Source of the DNA: Dehalococcoidia bacterium
Lineage (GTDB): Bacteria; Chloroflexota; Dehalococcoidia; DSTF01; WHTK01
DNA length: 57,366 bases
Direction: 5' to 3'
NCBI GenBank assembly: GCA_035574915.1
Contig: DATLYJ010000122.1
Location: forward strand, 1 to 57,366
How positions within the stretch are numbered: the stretch's first letter is position 1; each line of letters starts with the position of its first letter. Below, in pieces: positions 35,963 to 43,677 of the stretch. The notes beneath the pieces are model-generated. The model made no database searches. It was not told where the DNA came from and saw only the letters and a list, made by a program, of their open reading frames with translations. The translations under genes and the position numbers were made by a program.

Positions 35963-38077
35963 TTGGCGGGCGGAAAGCGCACTGCGAATATGACAAAGGG
36001 GGCCAGGCGCCGCTCGCGCGAGAAGCCCCCTCAGGGCGAAGACTTGCTCGCGCCGCTGCCACAGGACCTTGCTCACCTTCGCCGGCTCCAGAACTTGCTC
36101 GGCAACGCGGCACTCTCGCGCTACGTCACCGAGCGTTCGGCGGACGTCAAGGCAGCGGCAGGCTCCCGGCGGGCGGTGGCCGTCTCCTCAGTGCGCGCGG
36201 CAGTGAGCGCGCCGGCTCCTGTCGCCACGTCGGACGCTCCATCCGCCAACGGGGTTCAGCCACACGAAGGCCGGCCCGTGGCGGCCGTCCAGCGCCAACC
36301 CGCGCCCGTCGCGGCAGACCCCCAGGAGAAGCTCAGCCCGCCGGCGAAGCAGCGCTGGGAGAAGCTCTACCAGGAGGCCTGGAAGCTGCGACTGGACCTG
36401 GCGCGGGAGCCGACGCCCGACCGGTTCAAGTGGGGCACGGAACTCGACCTTGTCCTGACTAGGATCGGCGAAGCCGACAGCGAGGAGGCCATAGCCCAGG
36501 CGACCGCCTGGCTCGATGCGCTCAAGAACAAGATCTACGACGAGACCATCCCACGGGCGCAGGAGTGGCTCGACGTGAAGGCCCGCTACGAGGCCGAGCG
36601 TGACCGCCTGATGGACGAAGCGAGCCGCGCCAGCCTGCGCGCCCTCGAGTATTTGGACCGTGAATTCGAAGGGGTCAAGAAGCGCATAGAGAGCGTCGGC
36701 CTTGACCTCGTCGTCATCGACGACTACACGCCGCTCAAGTACATGCTCGACAACGACAAGCACCTGTGGTTTGGCGAGCTGCAGGCGGCCCGCGAGCGGC
36801 TCGAAGAGCTCGAAGAGCTCTTGGACGTCGTTGCCGATATCCGCTCGGAGGGCAAGGACGAAGACAAGATCGTGCCCGGCTGGCAGGAACGCGTCTGGGA
36901 GGAGAAAGACCGCCTTGACCGCCTGGCCAAAGACGCACCGGACAGCAACTACGCCTCCGCGTTCTCTCGCCTGGCGGAGGAAGTAACGGAGAAGCGCGAC
37001 CGCGCCCTCGAGGCGAGGCCGCCACACGTTACATGGCTGGAAAAGGGCTTTCGTTTCGTCAAAGGGGTCATTTCCGGCCTCATCGGGCCGTTTGTCGAGG
37101 CGGGGAAACAGGTCGTGGACCTGGCGCAGATCGGAGCCCACTTCGTCAGCGCCGGCTGGTACGAGCCGAAGTTCGTCAGCGACCTCGCGGAAGCGGCGAA
37201 GCAGGGCAAGGGCACCACCGAGATCCTCAAAGACATGGCCCTGGGTATCGTCGAGACGCCGAAACGCTGGCTCGAGGCCGTCGAGACCGGCGACTGGGAG
37301 GGGATTGGTCGCGAGACAGCGAACCTCTACATGATCGTCAAGAGCGGCGCCCAGGGAGCAGGCAAGGCGCGGCAGATGATCCGTTGGGCGAAGGCGCGCC
37401 GGGCGGCGAAGGCCGGGCTGGAGGGCGGCGTTGGCGCCGAGGCGGCCTTGCAGGCGCTGAAGGTCGCGAAAGAGAAGGGCGTCATCATCCGCGTCCGCCC
37501 GGTCGAGGACATCGCGATACAGCTACGCGCGGCCGGGCATTCACCCAAGCCTGAGTTCATCAAGATGAAGAGCATCAACAAGATCGACACCCTGATCGGC
37601 GCGGATCCCTCAGAGCTGGGCATGGTCGGCTACTTCAAGCCGAAGCTACCCGCGAAGTTCGAGCTCCTTTCACCGAAGACGAAGGAGATCATCCTGAAGC
37701 GCTACAACGCGCGTCAGGCCGAGTTCGTCGGGCTTGCAGACGAGGTAGCCCAGCTGGAGGCCAGCGGAAAGATCGGCCGTTCCGGCAACACTATCACTGA
37801 CCCACGGAACGGCAAGGCGTTCACCTCCGACTATGACTTGTTCGAGATACGGAAGCCGGGCGGTGGCGAAGGTTCGTTCGCAGACGTGCAGGAGCTGACC
37901 AAAGGCCCGTTCGCCGCCCAGCACGGCCCCCATCTGGAGTGGCATGACATCCCTGCGGGTAAGGCGAAAATCTTCGCCGACATCGTGCTGGAGACCCGGC
38001 CTGGGACGAAGGGCGCTAAGAAGCTGGTTGAATTTCACCCGGACGGGCGCATTCGCTACGCCTACTTCACCGATTAG
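35963..38077 (+). CDS. Putative secreted effector with ExoY/edema-factor-like nucleotidyl cyclase domain
   Basis: A 704-aa protein in three parts. Residues 38-55 (HLRRLQNLLGNAALSRYV) match the LQxxxGNxAxxR motif seen near the N-terminus of many extracellular contractile injection system cargo proteins; an Ala/Pro linker follows to about 120. Residues 125-480 are long charged helices (for example LQAARERLEELEELLDVV) with an amphipathic or hydrophobic patch near 362-395. Residues 505-704 resemble class II adenylyl cyclase toxins. RVRPVEDIAIQL corresponds to the IRPVxxI/FRPVxxL strand. Lys529 and Lys536 keep the 7-residue spacing of the paired catalytic lysines (KxxxxxxK-S). Asp623 and Asp625 sit in TSDYDLFEI like the metal-binding ADYDLF of ExoY and edema factor, and His654 in QHG matches the late histidine. 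The catalytic region is shorter than in known toxins. GGGAG precedes TTG 35963 by 7 nt. No injection-system genes are nearby. Nucleotide product and target are unknown. Confidence 0.75.
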   Translation: MAGGKRTANMTKGARRRSREKPPQGEDLLAPLPQDLAHLRRLQNLLGNAALSRYVTERSADVKAAAGSRRAVAVSSVRAAVSAPAPVATSDAPSANGVQPHEGRPVAAVQRQPAPVAADPQEKLSPPAKQRWEKLYQEAWKLRLDLAREPTPDRFKWGTELDLVLTRIGEADSEEAIAQATAWLDALKNKIYDETIPRAQEWLDVKARYEAERDRLMDEASRASLRALEYLDREFEGVKKRIESVGLDLVVIDDYTPLKYMLDNDKHLWFGELQAARERLEELEELLDVVADIRSEGKDEDKIVPGWQERVWEEKDRLDRLAKDAPDSNYASAFSRLAEEVTEKRDRALEARPPHVTWLEKGFRFVKGVISGLIGPFVEAGKQVVDLAQIGAHFVSAGWYEPKFVSDLAEAAKQGKGTTEILKDMALGIVETPKRWLEAVETGDWEGIGRETANLYMIVKSGAQGAGKARQMIRWAKARRAAKAGLEGGVGAEAALQALKVAKEKGVIIRVRPVEDIAIQLRAAGHSPKPEFIKMKSINKIDTLIGADPSELGMVGYFKPKLPAKFELLSPKTKEIILKRYNARQAEFVGLADEVAQLEASGKIGRSGNTITDPRNGKAFTSDYDLFEIRKPGGGEGSFADVQELTKGPFAAQHGPHLEWHDIPAGKAKIFADIVLETRPGTKGAKKLVEFHPDGRIRYAYFTD

Positions 38078-38154
38078 AGGACGGCATCCTCGCGCGCGCG
38101 CCGGCACGGGTGGCTACGATCGGTCGGCTCCCGCCGAGGGCGATGGTCAACCTC

Positions 38155-39282
38155 TCAGGAGCCGCCGCCTCCGGCGGCCTCCGCTTTCAGCCGGCGTTTC
38201 ATGACCGCCTCTGCCAGCAGGTCGAGCAGGCCGCGACTGTCCTCCCAGCCGAGGCAGGCATCCGTGATGCTCATGCCGTACACGAGCTCCCGCCCGGGAA
38301 TGTAGTCCTGCCGGCCTTCCTTCAGGTGGCTCTCGACCATCACGCCCACGATCCGCTCGTCGCCGTTCGCTATCTGCTGCGCCACCGAGGCCCCGACGTC
38401 GAGCTGGCGCTCGTGCTGCTTCATGCTGTTGCCGTGGCTGAAGTCGATCATGATCCGCGCGGGCAGGCCGGCGCTCGCCAGCTCCCGGGACGCCGCATCG
38501 ATGCTGTCGGGGTCGTAGTTGGGCTCGCGGCCACCGCGCAGGATGATGTGGCAGTCCTCGTTCCCGGCCGTCGATACGATCGCGGAGTGTCCCGCCTTGG
38601 TCACGGAGAGGAAGTGGTGCGGCACTTGCGCCGCCCTCAGGGCGTCCACCGCGATACGCACGTTGCCGTCGGTGCCGTTCTTGAAGCCGACAGGACAGGA
38701 GAGGCCGGACGCCAGCTCGCGGTGGATCTGGCTCTCCGTCGTGCGGGCGCCGATGGCCCCCCAGGCCACGAGGTCGGCGATGTACTGAGGCGTGATCATG
38801 TCCAGGAACTCGGTCCCTGCCGGTATGCCGTCGTTCGCAAGGTCCAGTAGCAGCCCGCGCGCGGTACGCAGCCCGTGGTTGATCTGGAAGCTCCCGTCCA
38901 GGTAGGGGTCGTTGATGAGCCCCTTCCAGCCGATGGTAGTGCGCGGCTTCTCGAAGTAGACGCGCATGACGATGAGCAGGTGCTTCGAAAGCCGGTCGCG
39001 CGCCTCCTTGAGGAGGCCGCCGTACTCCTTCGCGGCTTTGACGTCGTGGATCGAGCAGGGACCGATGACGACGAGCAGGCGGTCGTCTGCGCCATGCAGG
39101 ATGCGGTGGATGGCCTGGCGCGTGTCGTAGACCGTGCGTGCCGCCTTGTCGGTGATCGGAAGCTCCGCCAGGACCTCGTCGGGCGACGAGAGCTCCTTTA
39201 TTTCGACGATGCGGACGTCGTCCGTCTGGGGCCTCGAGGCCGTGGTCTTGGCGGGGGGCGTGCCGTTCTTGGTGGTTACCAT
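38155..39282 (-). CDS. aroF: 3-deoxy-7-phosphoheptulonate (DAHP) synthase, class I
   Basis: A 375-aa enzyme that condenses phosphoenolpyruvate with erythrose 4-phosphate at the entry to the shikimate pathway. Motifs of the AroF/G/H type include VVIGPCSIHDVKAAKEY, MRVYFEKPRTTIGWKGLINDP, GFKNGTDGN and IMIDFSHGNSMK. AAGGGA lies before ATG 39282. It starts four bases after the aroH stop (39287) on the same strand, so the two form an operon. Which of aroF, aroG or aroH it best matches cannot be decided; the symbol is generic. Confidence 0.93.
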   Translation of the reverse strand: MVTTKNGTPPAKTTASRPQTDDVRIVEIKELSSPDEVLAELPITDKAARTVYDTRQAIHRILHGADDRLLVVIGPCSIHDVKAAKEYGGLLKEARDRLSKHLLIVMRVYFEKPRTTIGWKGLINDPYLDGSFQINHGLRTARGLLLDLANDGIPAGTEFLDMITPQYIADLVAWGAIGARTTESQIHRELASGLSCPVGFKNGTDGNVRIAVDALRAAQVPHHFLSVTKAGHSAIVSTAGNEDCHIILRGGREPNYDPDSIDAASRELASAGLPARIMIDFSHGNSMKQHERQLDVGASVAQQIANGDERIVGVMVESHLKEGRQDYIPGRELVYGMSITDACLGWEDSRGLLDLLAEAVMKRRLKAEAAGGGGS

Positions 39283-39286
39283 CGTG

Positions 39287-39670
39287 CTAATCCCTTCGAG
39301 CGTCCGCGCGGGGCAGGTCCGGCCGGAGGACGGCCGCGCCGCGCAGGTAGACATGACAGATTTCGTCCTGGGTCCTGTCCGTGTTGACGTGCAGGAGGAT
39401 CCGGACGCACATCGGCAGGCTGCCGGGGACGGCCATTTCGTGGCCGCACATCAGGGCAACGTTGTGCCAGCCGAAGTCGTTCCGGGCGCTCAGCGCCGGG
39501 AACTCGGCGTTGAGGTCCACGGTCGTCGTGAAGTAAGCGCTGGCAACGTCCTCGGCGCGGACATCATTGGCGCGCACCATCTCCGCCAGTAGTTCTCGGG
39601 TGGCTTCGAGGATGGCTTCGCGCGTGTTGGCTTCTGCGGTGGTCGCGCCGCGGATACCCCGGCATGCCAT
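39287..39670 (-). CDS. aroH: Chorismate mutase (AroH type)
   Basis: A 127-aa chorismate mutase of the trimeric Bacillus AroH fold, converting chorismate to prephenate. It begins [16 protein letters not shown]; the catalytic Arg is in the RGIRGATT block, the second in [11 protein letters not shown], and the tail has RILLHVNT. It lies just upstream of the DAHP synthase on the same strand, matching feedback-linked pairs seen elsewhere. A leader of four GC-rich hairpins lies in front of it. Confidence 0.92.
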   Translation of the reverse strand: MACRGIRGATTAEANTREAILEATRELLAEMVRANDVRAEDVASAYFTTTVDLNAEFPALSARNDFGWHNVALMCGHEMAVPGSLPMCVRILLHVNTDRTQDEICHVYLRGAAVLRPDLPRADARRD

Positions 39671-39857
39671 GAGGTGCGTCGTCTCCCCTTCTCGGCCGCT
39701 GCGGGCCTTTTCTCTTATCGTCCGGGCGGACGATTGTCCTTCGCGGAAGGACGCCTAGCGGGGGAGCCCAAAGACTCCGGTCGAAAGCCCCGGCTCGGGG
39801 CAACCGCCGGCTCTCCCCGCCTCAGGCGGGGCATAACCAGCGGCCGCGGCCCTGAGG
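39671..39857 (-). promoter_or_regulatory. Hairpin-rich region between trpA and aroH
   Basis: Four perfect short hairpins occur within 120 bp: 39718-39733 (TCGTCCG/CGGACGA), 39736-39752 (GTCCTTC/GAAGGAC), 39788-39800 (CCCCG/CGGGG) and 39815-39831 (CCCCGCC/GGCGGGG). The first two lie nearest aroH. None is followed by a U-tract and no Trp/Phe/Tyr-rich leader peptide is seen. It may be a trpA terminator plus an aroH leader, or a structured RNA. Confidence 0.42.
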
Positions 39858-40658
39858 TCAAGGGCTACGACGACCGGACAGCACCTCCACGTACTCACGT
39901 ACAGCTCTCGCTCGATCCTTACTCTCGGTCCTGGCAAGAAGGTCGATAAAGGCGCTGCCAATGACAACGCCGTCGACCACGCCAGTGAGCGCCTCGATGT
40001 GCTCGCGGCGCGATATGCCGAATCCTACCGCAAGGGGGAGGGTGGTGCAACGCCGCACACGGGCGATGAATTCCGCCAGGTCTGGCGGCAAATGCTCGCG
40101 CGCGCCCGTGATGCCGGTCACGCTCACGCAGTACACCCACCCCGAGGCCCTCGAGGCGATGAGCCGCAGCCTTTCATCGGTAGTCGTCGGCGCGACCAGG
40201 AAGATGAGGTCCAGGGCCCGCGCGGAGAGGGCAGCCTGCGCCTCCTCCGCTTCCTCTGGCGGCAGGTCCACCAGGATCACGCCGTCGGCGCCGGCCTCTG
40301 CGGTGGCGTCCGCGAACCGTCGCAGGCCCATGGCAAGCACCGGGTTCAGGTAGGTCATCACCACCACGGGGACCGAGGGATGCCGCTGACGCATCTCTCG
40401 CACGAAGTCGAGGCAGCTTGCCGGTGTCGTGCCGTTCTCCAGCGCCTGGAACACGGCGCCCTGGATCGTCGCCCCGTCTGCCAACGGGTCGCTGAACGGG
40501 ATCTCCACTTCGATGATGTCGGCGCCGCCTTCGACCTGGGCGTCGAAAGCGCGTCGCGAGTCCTGGAGGTTCGGGAACCCCGGGATCACGAAGGAGATGA
40601 GGGCCGGGCGCCCCTCCTTCGCTGCTCGCAGGAAGGCCTGCTCCAGACGCCTTGCCAT
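39858..40658 (-). CDS. trpA: Tryptophan synthase alpha subunit
   Basis: A 266-aa TIM-barrel enzyme that releases indole from indole-glycerol phosphate for TrpB. The catalytic Glu and Asp are in IIEVEIPFSDPLADGATIQ. VVMTYLNPVLAMG, DGVILVDLPPEE and VAVGFGIS-like PLAVGFGISRREHI complete the family pattern. The ATG overlaps the stop of the CPBP gene by one base (ATGA). trpB is not in the window. Confidence 0.94.
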   Translation of the reverse strand: MARRLEQAFLRAAKEGRPALISFVIPGFPNLQDSRRAFDAQVEGGADIIEVEIPFSDPLADGATIQGAVFQALENGTTPASCLDFVREMRQRHPSVPVVVMTYLNPVLAMGLRRFADATAEAGADGVILVDLPPEEAEEAQAALSARALDLIFLVAPTTTDERLRLIASRASGWVYCVSVTGITGAREHLPPDLAEFIARVRRCTTLPLAVGFGISRREHIEALTGVVDGVVIGSAFIDLLARTESKDRARAVREYVEVLSGRRSP

Positions 40659-41425
40659 CACGCTTCCGTCGCGACCAGCGCGGAGAAGGCGACGAAGTTG
40701 AAGAGGAAGTGACAGAGGATCGTGGTGTAAAGCGAGTCCGTGCGCCGGTAGAGATAGGCGAACCACATGCCGATCGCCGCAAAGGGGACGATGAAGCCGA
40801 CGTCCATGTGCGACAGGCCGAAGAGCAAGCCGCTCCCGAGCGCCCCGGGAATGAACCCGAAGCTCTTGGCGAGGGCCGGAAACACGAAGCCTCGGAAGAA
40901 GAGCTCCTCGAAAAGCGGCGCTCCGACCATCACAGACGCGCCGAGCGCGATGATCACAATCCAGTGAGAGAAGAGCTCGCTCGGAATCTGCTCCTCCGGC
41001 GGCTCCAGCGATTCCGCGCCAGCAGCGGTCACCAGCCAGACGTAGCCCATGAGGATGAGCAGGGCGAAGAGCCATGCGCCCAGCACCAGCCCCAGCCAAC
41101 TCAGGCGAAAGCTGCGCCGGCCATCGGGCGTCAGCGGCGCCCTGAACCCTAAGTCTCGCAGACGCACGCCCTTTGGCTTGAGGAGCAACCGGTATACCAC
41201 TGCTGCAGCTATCACCTCAAACACGAGCGTGCTGAGGGCGGTTGCGGTCCGGCCCGCGATCGAGTCCTTGCCGAAAATGGCCCACGCCGGCGCCACGATG
41301 CTCGCCAGCGAGAGCACGATTGCTCCAGCCAGGACGGCGATGGCGATTAGCACGTCAACGAGGCCCCAGGGGAGCCCCCTGGCGCGCTCGGTGAACGCCT
41401 GCTCCGGGTGTGCGATGACGCTCAA
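40658..41425 (-). CDS. CPBP family intramembrane metalloprotease
   Basis: A 255-aa multi-pass membrane protein of the CAAX-prenyl-protease-like/bacteriocin-processing (ABI) family. The glutamate pair is in FEELFFRGF, and the histidines are in GLSHMDVG and CHFLFNFV. These residues are expected to hold zinc in the membrane. About seven hydrophobic segments are visible. The TTG at 41425 is the best start. It is coupled to trpA through a 1-nt overlap, a pairing with no obvious functional reason. Confidence 0.86.
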   Translation of the reverse strand: MSVIAHPEQAFTERARGLPWGLVDVLIAIAVLAGAIVLSLASIVAPAWAIFGKDSIAGRTATALSTLVFEVIAAAVVYRLLLKPKGVRLRDLGFRAPLTPDGRRSFRLSWLGLVLGAWLFALLILMGYVWLVTAAGAESLEPPEEQIPSELFSHWIVIIALGASVMVGAPLFEELFFRGFVFPALAKSFGFIPGALGSGLLFGLSHMDVGFIVPFAAIGMWFAYLYRRTDSLYTTILCHFLFNFVAFSALVATEA

Positions 41426-41621
41426 GCCTGCCCCGCTAGCTTGTCCGCCCAGAGGGCCCGTGATACCATCGGCCCGTCCTGAAGGAATGCCGAAGAGCGG
41501 AGGGGAAGCGGCCCCTCCGTTCTCACTCTAAGGCAACCAGGCTCATGCAGGAAGCGTCGGGCGGCCGGCTTGGAGGCGGGGCGCCCGGCAGCCTCGTCTG
41601 CTCGCGGGGGTGGGGTTCCTG

Positions 41622-42605
41622 ATGCAGAAGAGGGAGCGAGTCCGCGCTGCCCTGGCGGGCCAGCCCGTCGACCACGTGCCGATGAGCTTCTGGGGCCACG
41701 ACTACTTGCGCGAGTGGTCGCCGCGCGGCCTCGCAGACGCCATGCTCGAGCCCTTCTTCCGCTACGACTGGGACTACATGAAGGTGAACCCCCGCGCCAC
41801 CTATTACGCCGAGGCCTGGGGCGCGCGGTACAAGCCCTCCAACGACTCGACGCGCGGCCCAGAGCTGATCCAGCGCCCGCTGAACTCCGCCGCGGACCTG
41901 GCCCGGGTGGTGCGAGTCAGCGGCGTAGACGGCCCCTTCGCCGAGCAACTGGAGGCCCTCATGCTGATCCGCGGGGAGATCGGTGGCGCTGACTTCATCC
42001 AGACGGTTTTCTCTCCCCTCTCGGTGCTCGGCTATCTCGCCGGCCGCGACCTTGAGATGGTACGAGGGTGGATGAAGTCGGACCGCGAAGCCGTGCACCA
42101 TGCGCTTTCTAATCTGACGGAGACGCTCTCGGATTACGGACGCGAATGCCTGCACGCCGGCGCCTCCGGCATCTTTTTCGCGACCACCGATTGGGCGACC
42201 ACCGACAACCTGTCGCGCGAGCTCTACGCCGAGTTCGGCCGCCCCTACGACCTCGAAGTCCTCAGCGCTGTGGAGATGGCGGAGTTCAACGTGCTCCACG
42301 TCTGCCGGGCGCATAACATGATTGAGGACATGCTCGACTACCCCGTGCGCGCGTTCCACTGGGCAGACCGCGAACCGGGCAACCCGTCGCTGGTGGAGTT
42401 GGCGGGGCGCGTGGAGCAGGCGGTTATGGGCGGCGTGTCGCAGCAGACGATCGCCGAGGGCTCCATTCAGGAGGTCGAGCGGGAGGTGCGCGAGGCCGTC
42501 GAAGCCATGGGCGGCAGGCGCGTGCTCATCGCTCCCGGCTGCTCTATCTCTCCTCGGACGCCGCCGCAAAACCTCGAAGCCGCGGCGCGCGCGAGGTTTC
42601 TGTGA
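41622..42605 (+). CDS. Uroporphyrinogen decarboxylase (URO-D) family protein
   Basis: A 327-aa protein of the URO-D/methyltransferase barrel superfamily. MQKRERVRAALAGQPVDHVPMSFWGHD matches the family N-terminus, FFATTDWATTDNLSRELYAEFGRPYDLEVL the middle, and ISPRTPPQNLEAA the end. The classical HemE substrate residues are not obvious, so it may be a corrinoid methyltransferase relative (MtaA/CmuA-like) rather than HemE. ATG 41622 is chosen; a GTG at 41610 would add four residues. Its TGA overlaps the ribF GTG. Confidence 0.8.
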   Translation: MQKRERVRAALAGQPVDHVPMSFWGHDYLREWSPRGLADAMLEPFFRYDWDYMKVNPRATYYAEAWGARYKPSNDSTRGPELIQRPLNSAADLARVVRVSGVDGPFAEQLEALMLIRGEIGGADFIQTVFSPLSVLGYLAGRDLEMVRGWMKSDREAVHHALSNLTETLSDYGRECLHAGASGIFFATTDWATTDNLSRELYAEFGRPYDLEVLSAVEMAEFNVLHVCRAHNMIEDMLDYPVRAFHWADREPGNPSLVELAGRVEQAVMGGVSQQTIAEGSIQEVEREVREAVEAMGGRRVLIAPGCSISPRTPPQNLEAAARARFL

Positions 42606-43531
42606 GCGCCTTCGCGCGGGAGGAGCTCAGGCGCGCTGCCCCCGGCCGGCCTTGCGCCGTGACCGTTGGCGTCTTCGATGGCGTGCACCGCGGCCACGTC
42701 TATCTGTTCTCTCATCTCCTGCGGCGCGCCCGCGCCCTGGATCTCGCCGCTGGCGCCGTGACGCTCTATCCGGACCCCGTCCGGGTGCTGCATCCCAACC
42801 GGCCCTTCTACTACCTCACGAGCCTGGAAGAGCGCATCGAGCTCCTCCGCGCCACGGGGATCGACTTCGTGGCGCCGCTGACATTCACCTCGGAGCTGGC
42901 AGAGCTGGAGCCCGCGGACTTCGTCGCCATCCTCTACCAGGAGCTGGGCATGCGCATGCTCCTCATGGGGCCGGACAATGCTTTTGGACGCCACCGCGAG
43001 GGCTCGCCCGAGGTCATTCGCGAGATTGGCGAGGAGATGGGCTTCAGAGTCGAGGTGCTGCCGGAGCCGCTGGTCGCCAGCGAGCGACCCGTGCACTCGA
43101 CCGCGATCCGCGAGGCCCTCGCCGAAGGCAACCTGCGCCTCGTGGAGGAGCTGCTCGGCCGGCCCTACTCCATCCGCGGACCCGTAATGCGTGGCGATCA
43201 GCTGGGACGAAAACTCGGCTTCCCCACGGCGAACATCGGAGTGACACCGGACCGCGCCCTGCCCAAGTACGGCGTCTACGCTACCTGGGCCTACCTCGGC
43301 GAGTCTCGCTACGCCTCGGCAACAGACATCGGCATGCGGCCTCACTTCGGGGGCGACTACGTCAGCGTCGAGACGTATATCATGGACTTCGATGCCGACA
43401 TCTACGGCCAGATGTTGAAGATCGAGCTCGTGGAGCGCATAAGCGCCGAGGAGAAATTCGAGACTCTGGACCAGCTGAAGGCGAAGATTGCCGCGGACGT
43501 GGCAAAGGCGCGGGAGATACTGAAGGCGTGA
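42602..43531 (+). CDS. ribF: Bifunctional riboflavin kinase / FMN adenylyltransferase
   Basis: A 309-aa enzyme that makes FMN and then FAD. The N-terminal nucleotidyltransferase domain has VGVFDGVHRGHVYL, FSHLLRRARAL and HSTAIREALAEGNL. The C-terminal kinase domain has RGDQLGRKLGFPTANIGVTPDRALPKYGVY and VETYIMDFDADIYG. The GTG start lies inside the stop of the preceding gene (GTGA), which implies coupled translation. Length is typical. Confidence 0.95.
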   Translation: MSAFAREELRRAAPGRPCAVTVGVFDGVHRGHVYLFSHLLRRARALDLAAGAVTLYPDPVRVLHPNRPFYYLTSLEERIELLRATGIDFVAPLTFTSELAELEPADFVAILYQELGMRMLLMGPDNAFGRHREGSPEVIREIGEEMGFRVEVLPEPLVASERPVHSTAIREALAEGNLRLVEELLGRPYSIRGPVMRGDQLGRKLGFPTANIGVTPDRALPKYGVYATWAYLGESRYASATDIGMRPHFGGDYVSVETYIMDFDADIYGQMLKIELVERISAEEKFETLDQLKAKIAADVAKAREILKA

Positions 43532-43597
43532 TCTGGCACTATCCGGGCCGGGACCAGACGCTGACTTGAGAGCGGGAGCTTGCGCACTGGCTAGCCT

Positions 43598-43626
43598 GTA
43601 GGGGCGCAGCGGTGCTGCGCCCCTAC
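43598..43626. repeat. Perfect 13-bp inverted repeat (palindromic intergenic element)
   Basis: GTAGGGGCGCAGC (43598-43610) and GCTGCGCCCCTAC (43614-43626) flank GGT. It lies 67 bp after ribF and 52 bp before tyrS. It looks like one copy of a dispersed palindromic repeat and could serve as a terminator, although no U-run follows. Only one copy was noticed here. Confidence 0.6.
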
Positions 43627-43677
43627 GTCGTAATAGTCACCCGGCGTTGTCCGGTGAGCCACTGAAGGGCCCTCAAG

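Noticed and set aside
39781..39831. SAM-riboswitch-like CGGGGCAACC on the plus strand
   Set aside because: No plus-strand gene follows, and the other conserved SAM aptamer elements are missing.
39671..39857. Trp/Phe/Tyr leader-peptide attenuator before aroH
   Set aside because: No short frame with runs of aromatic codons and a ribosome site is present.
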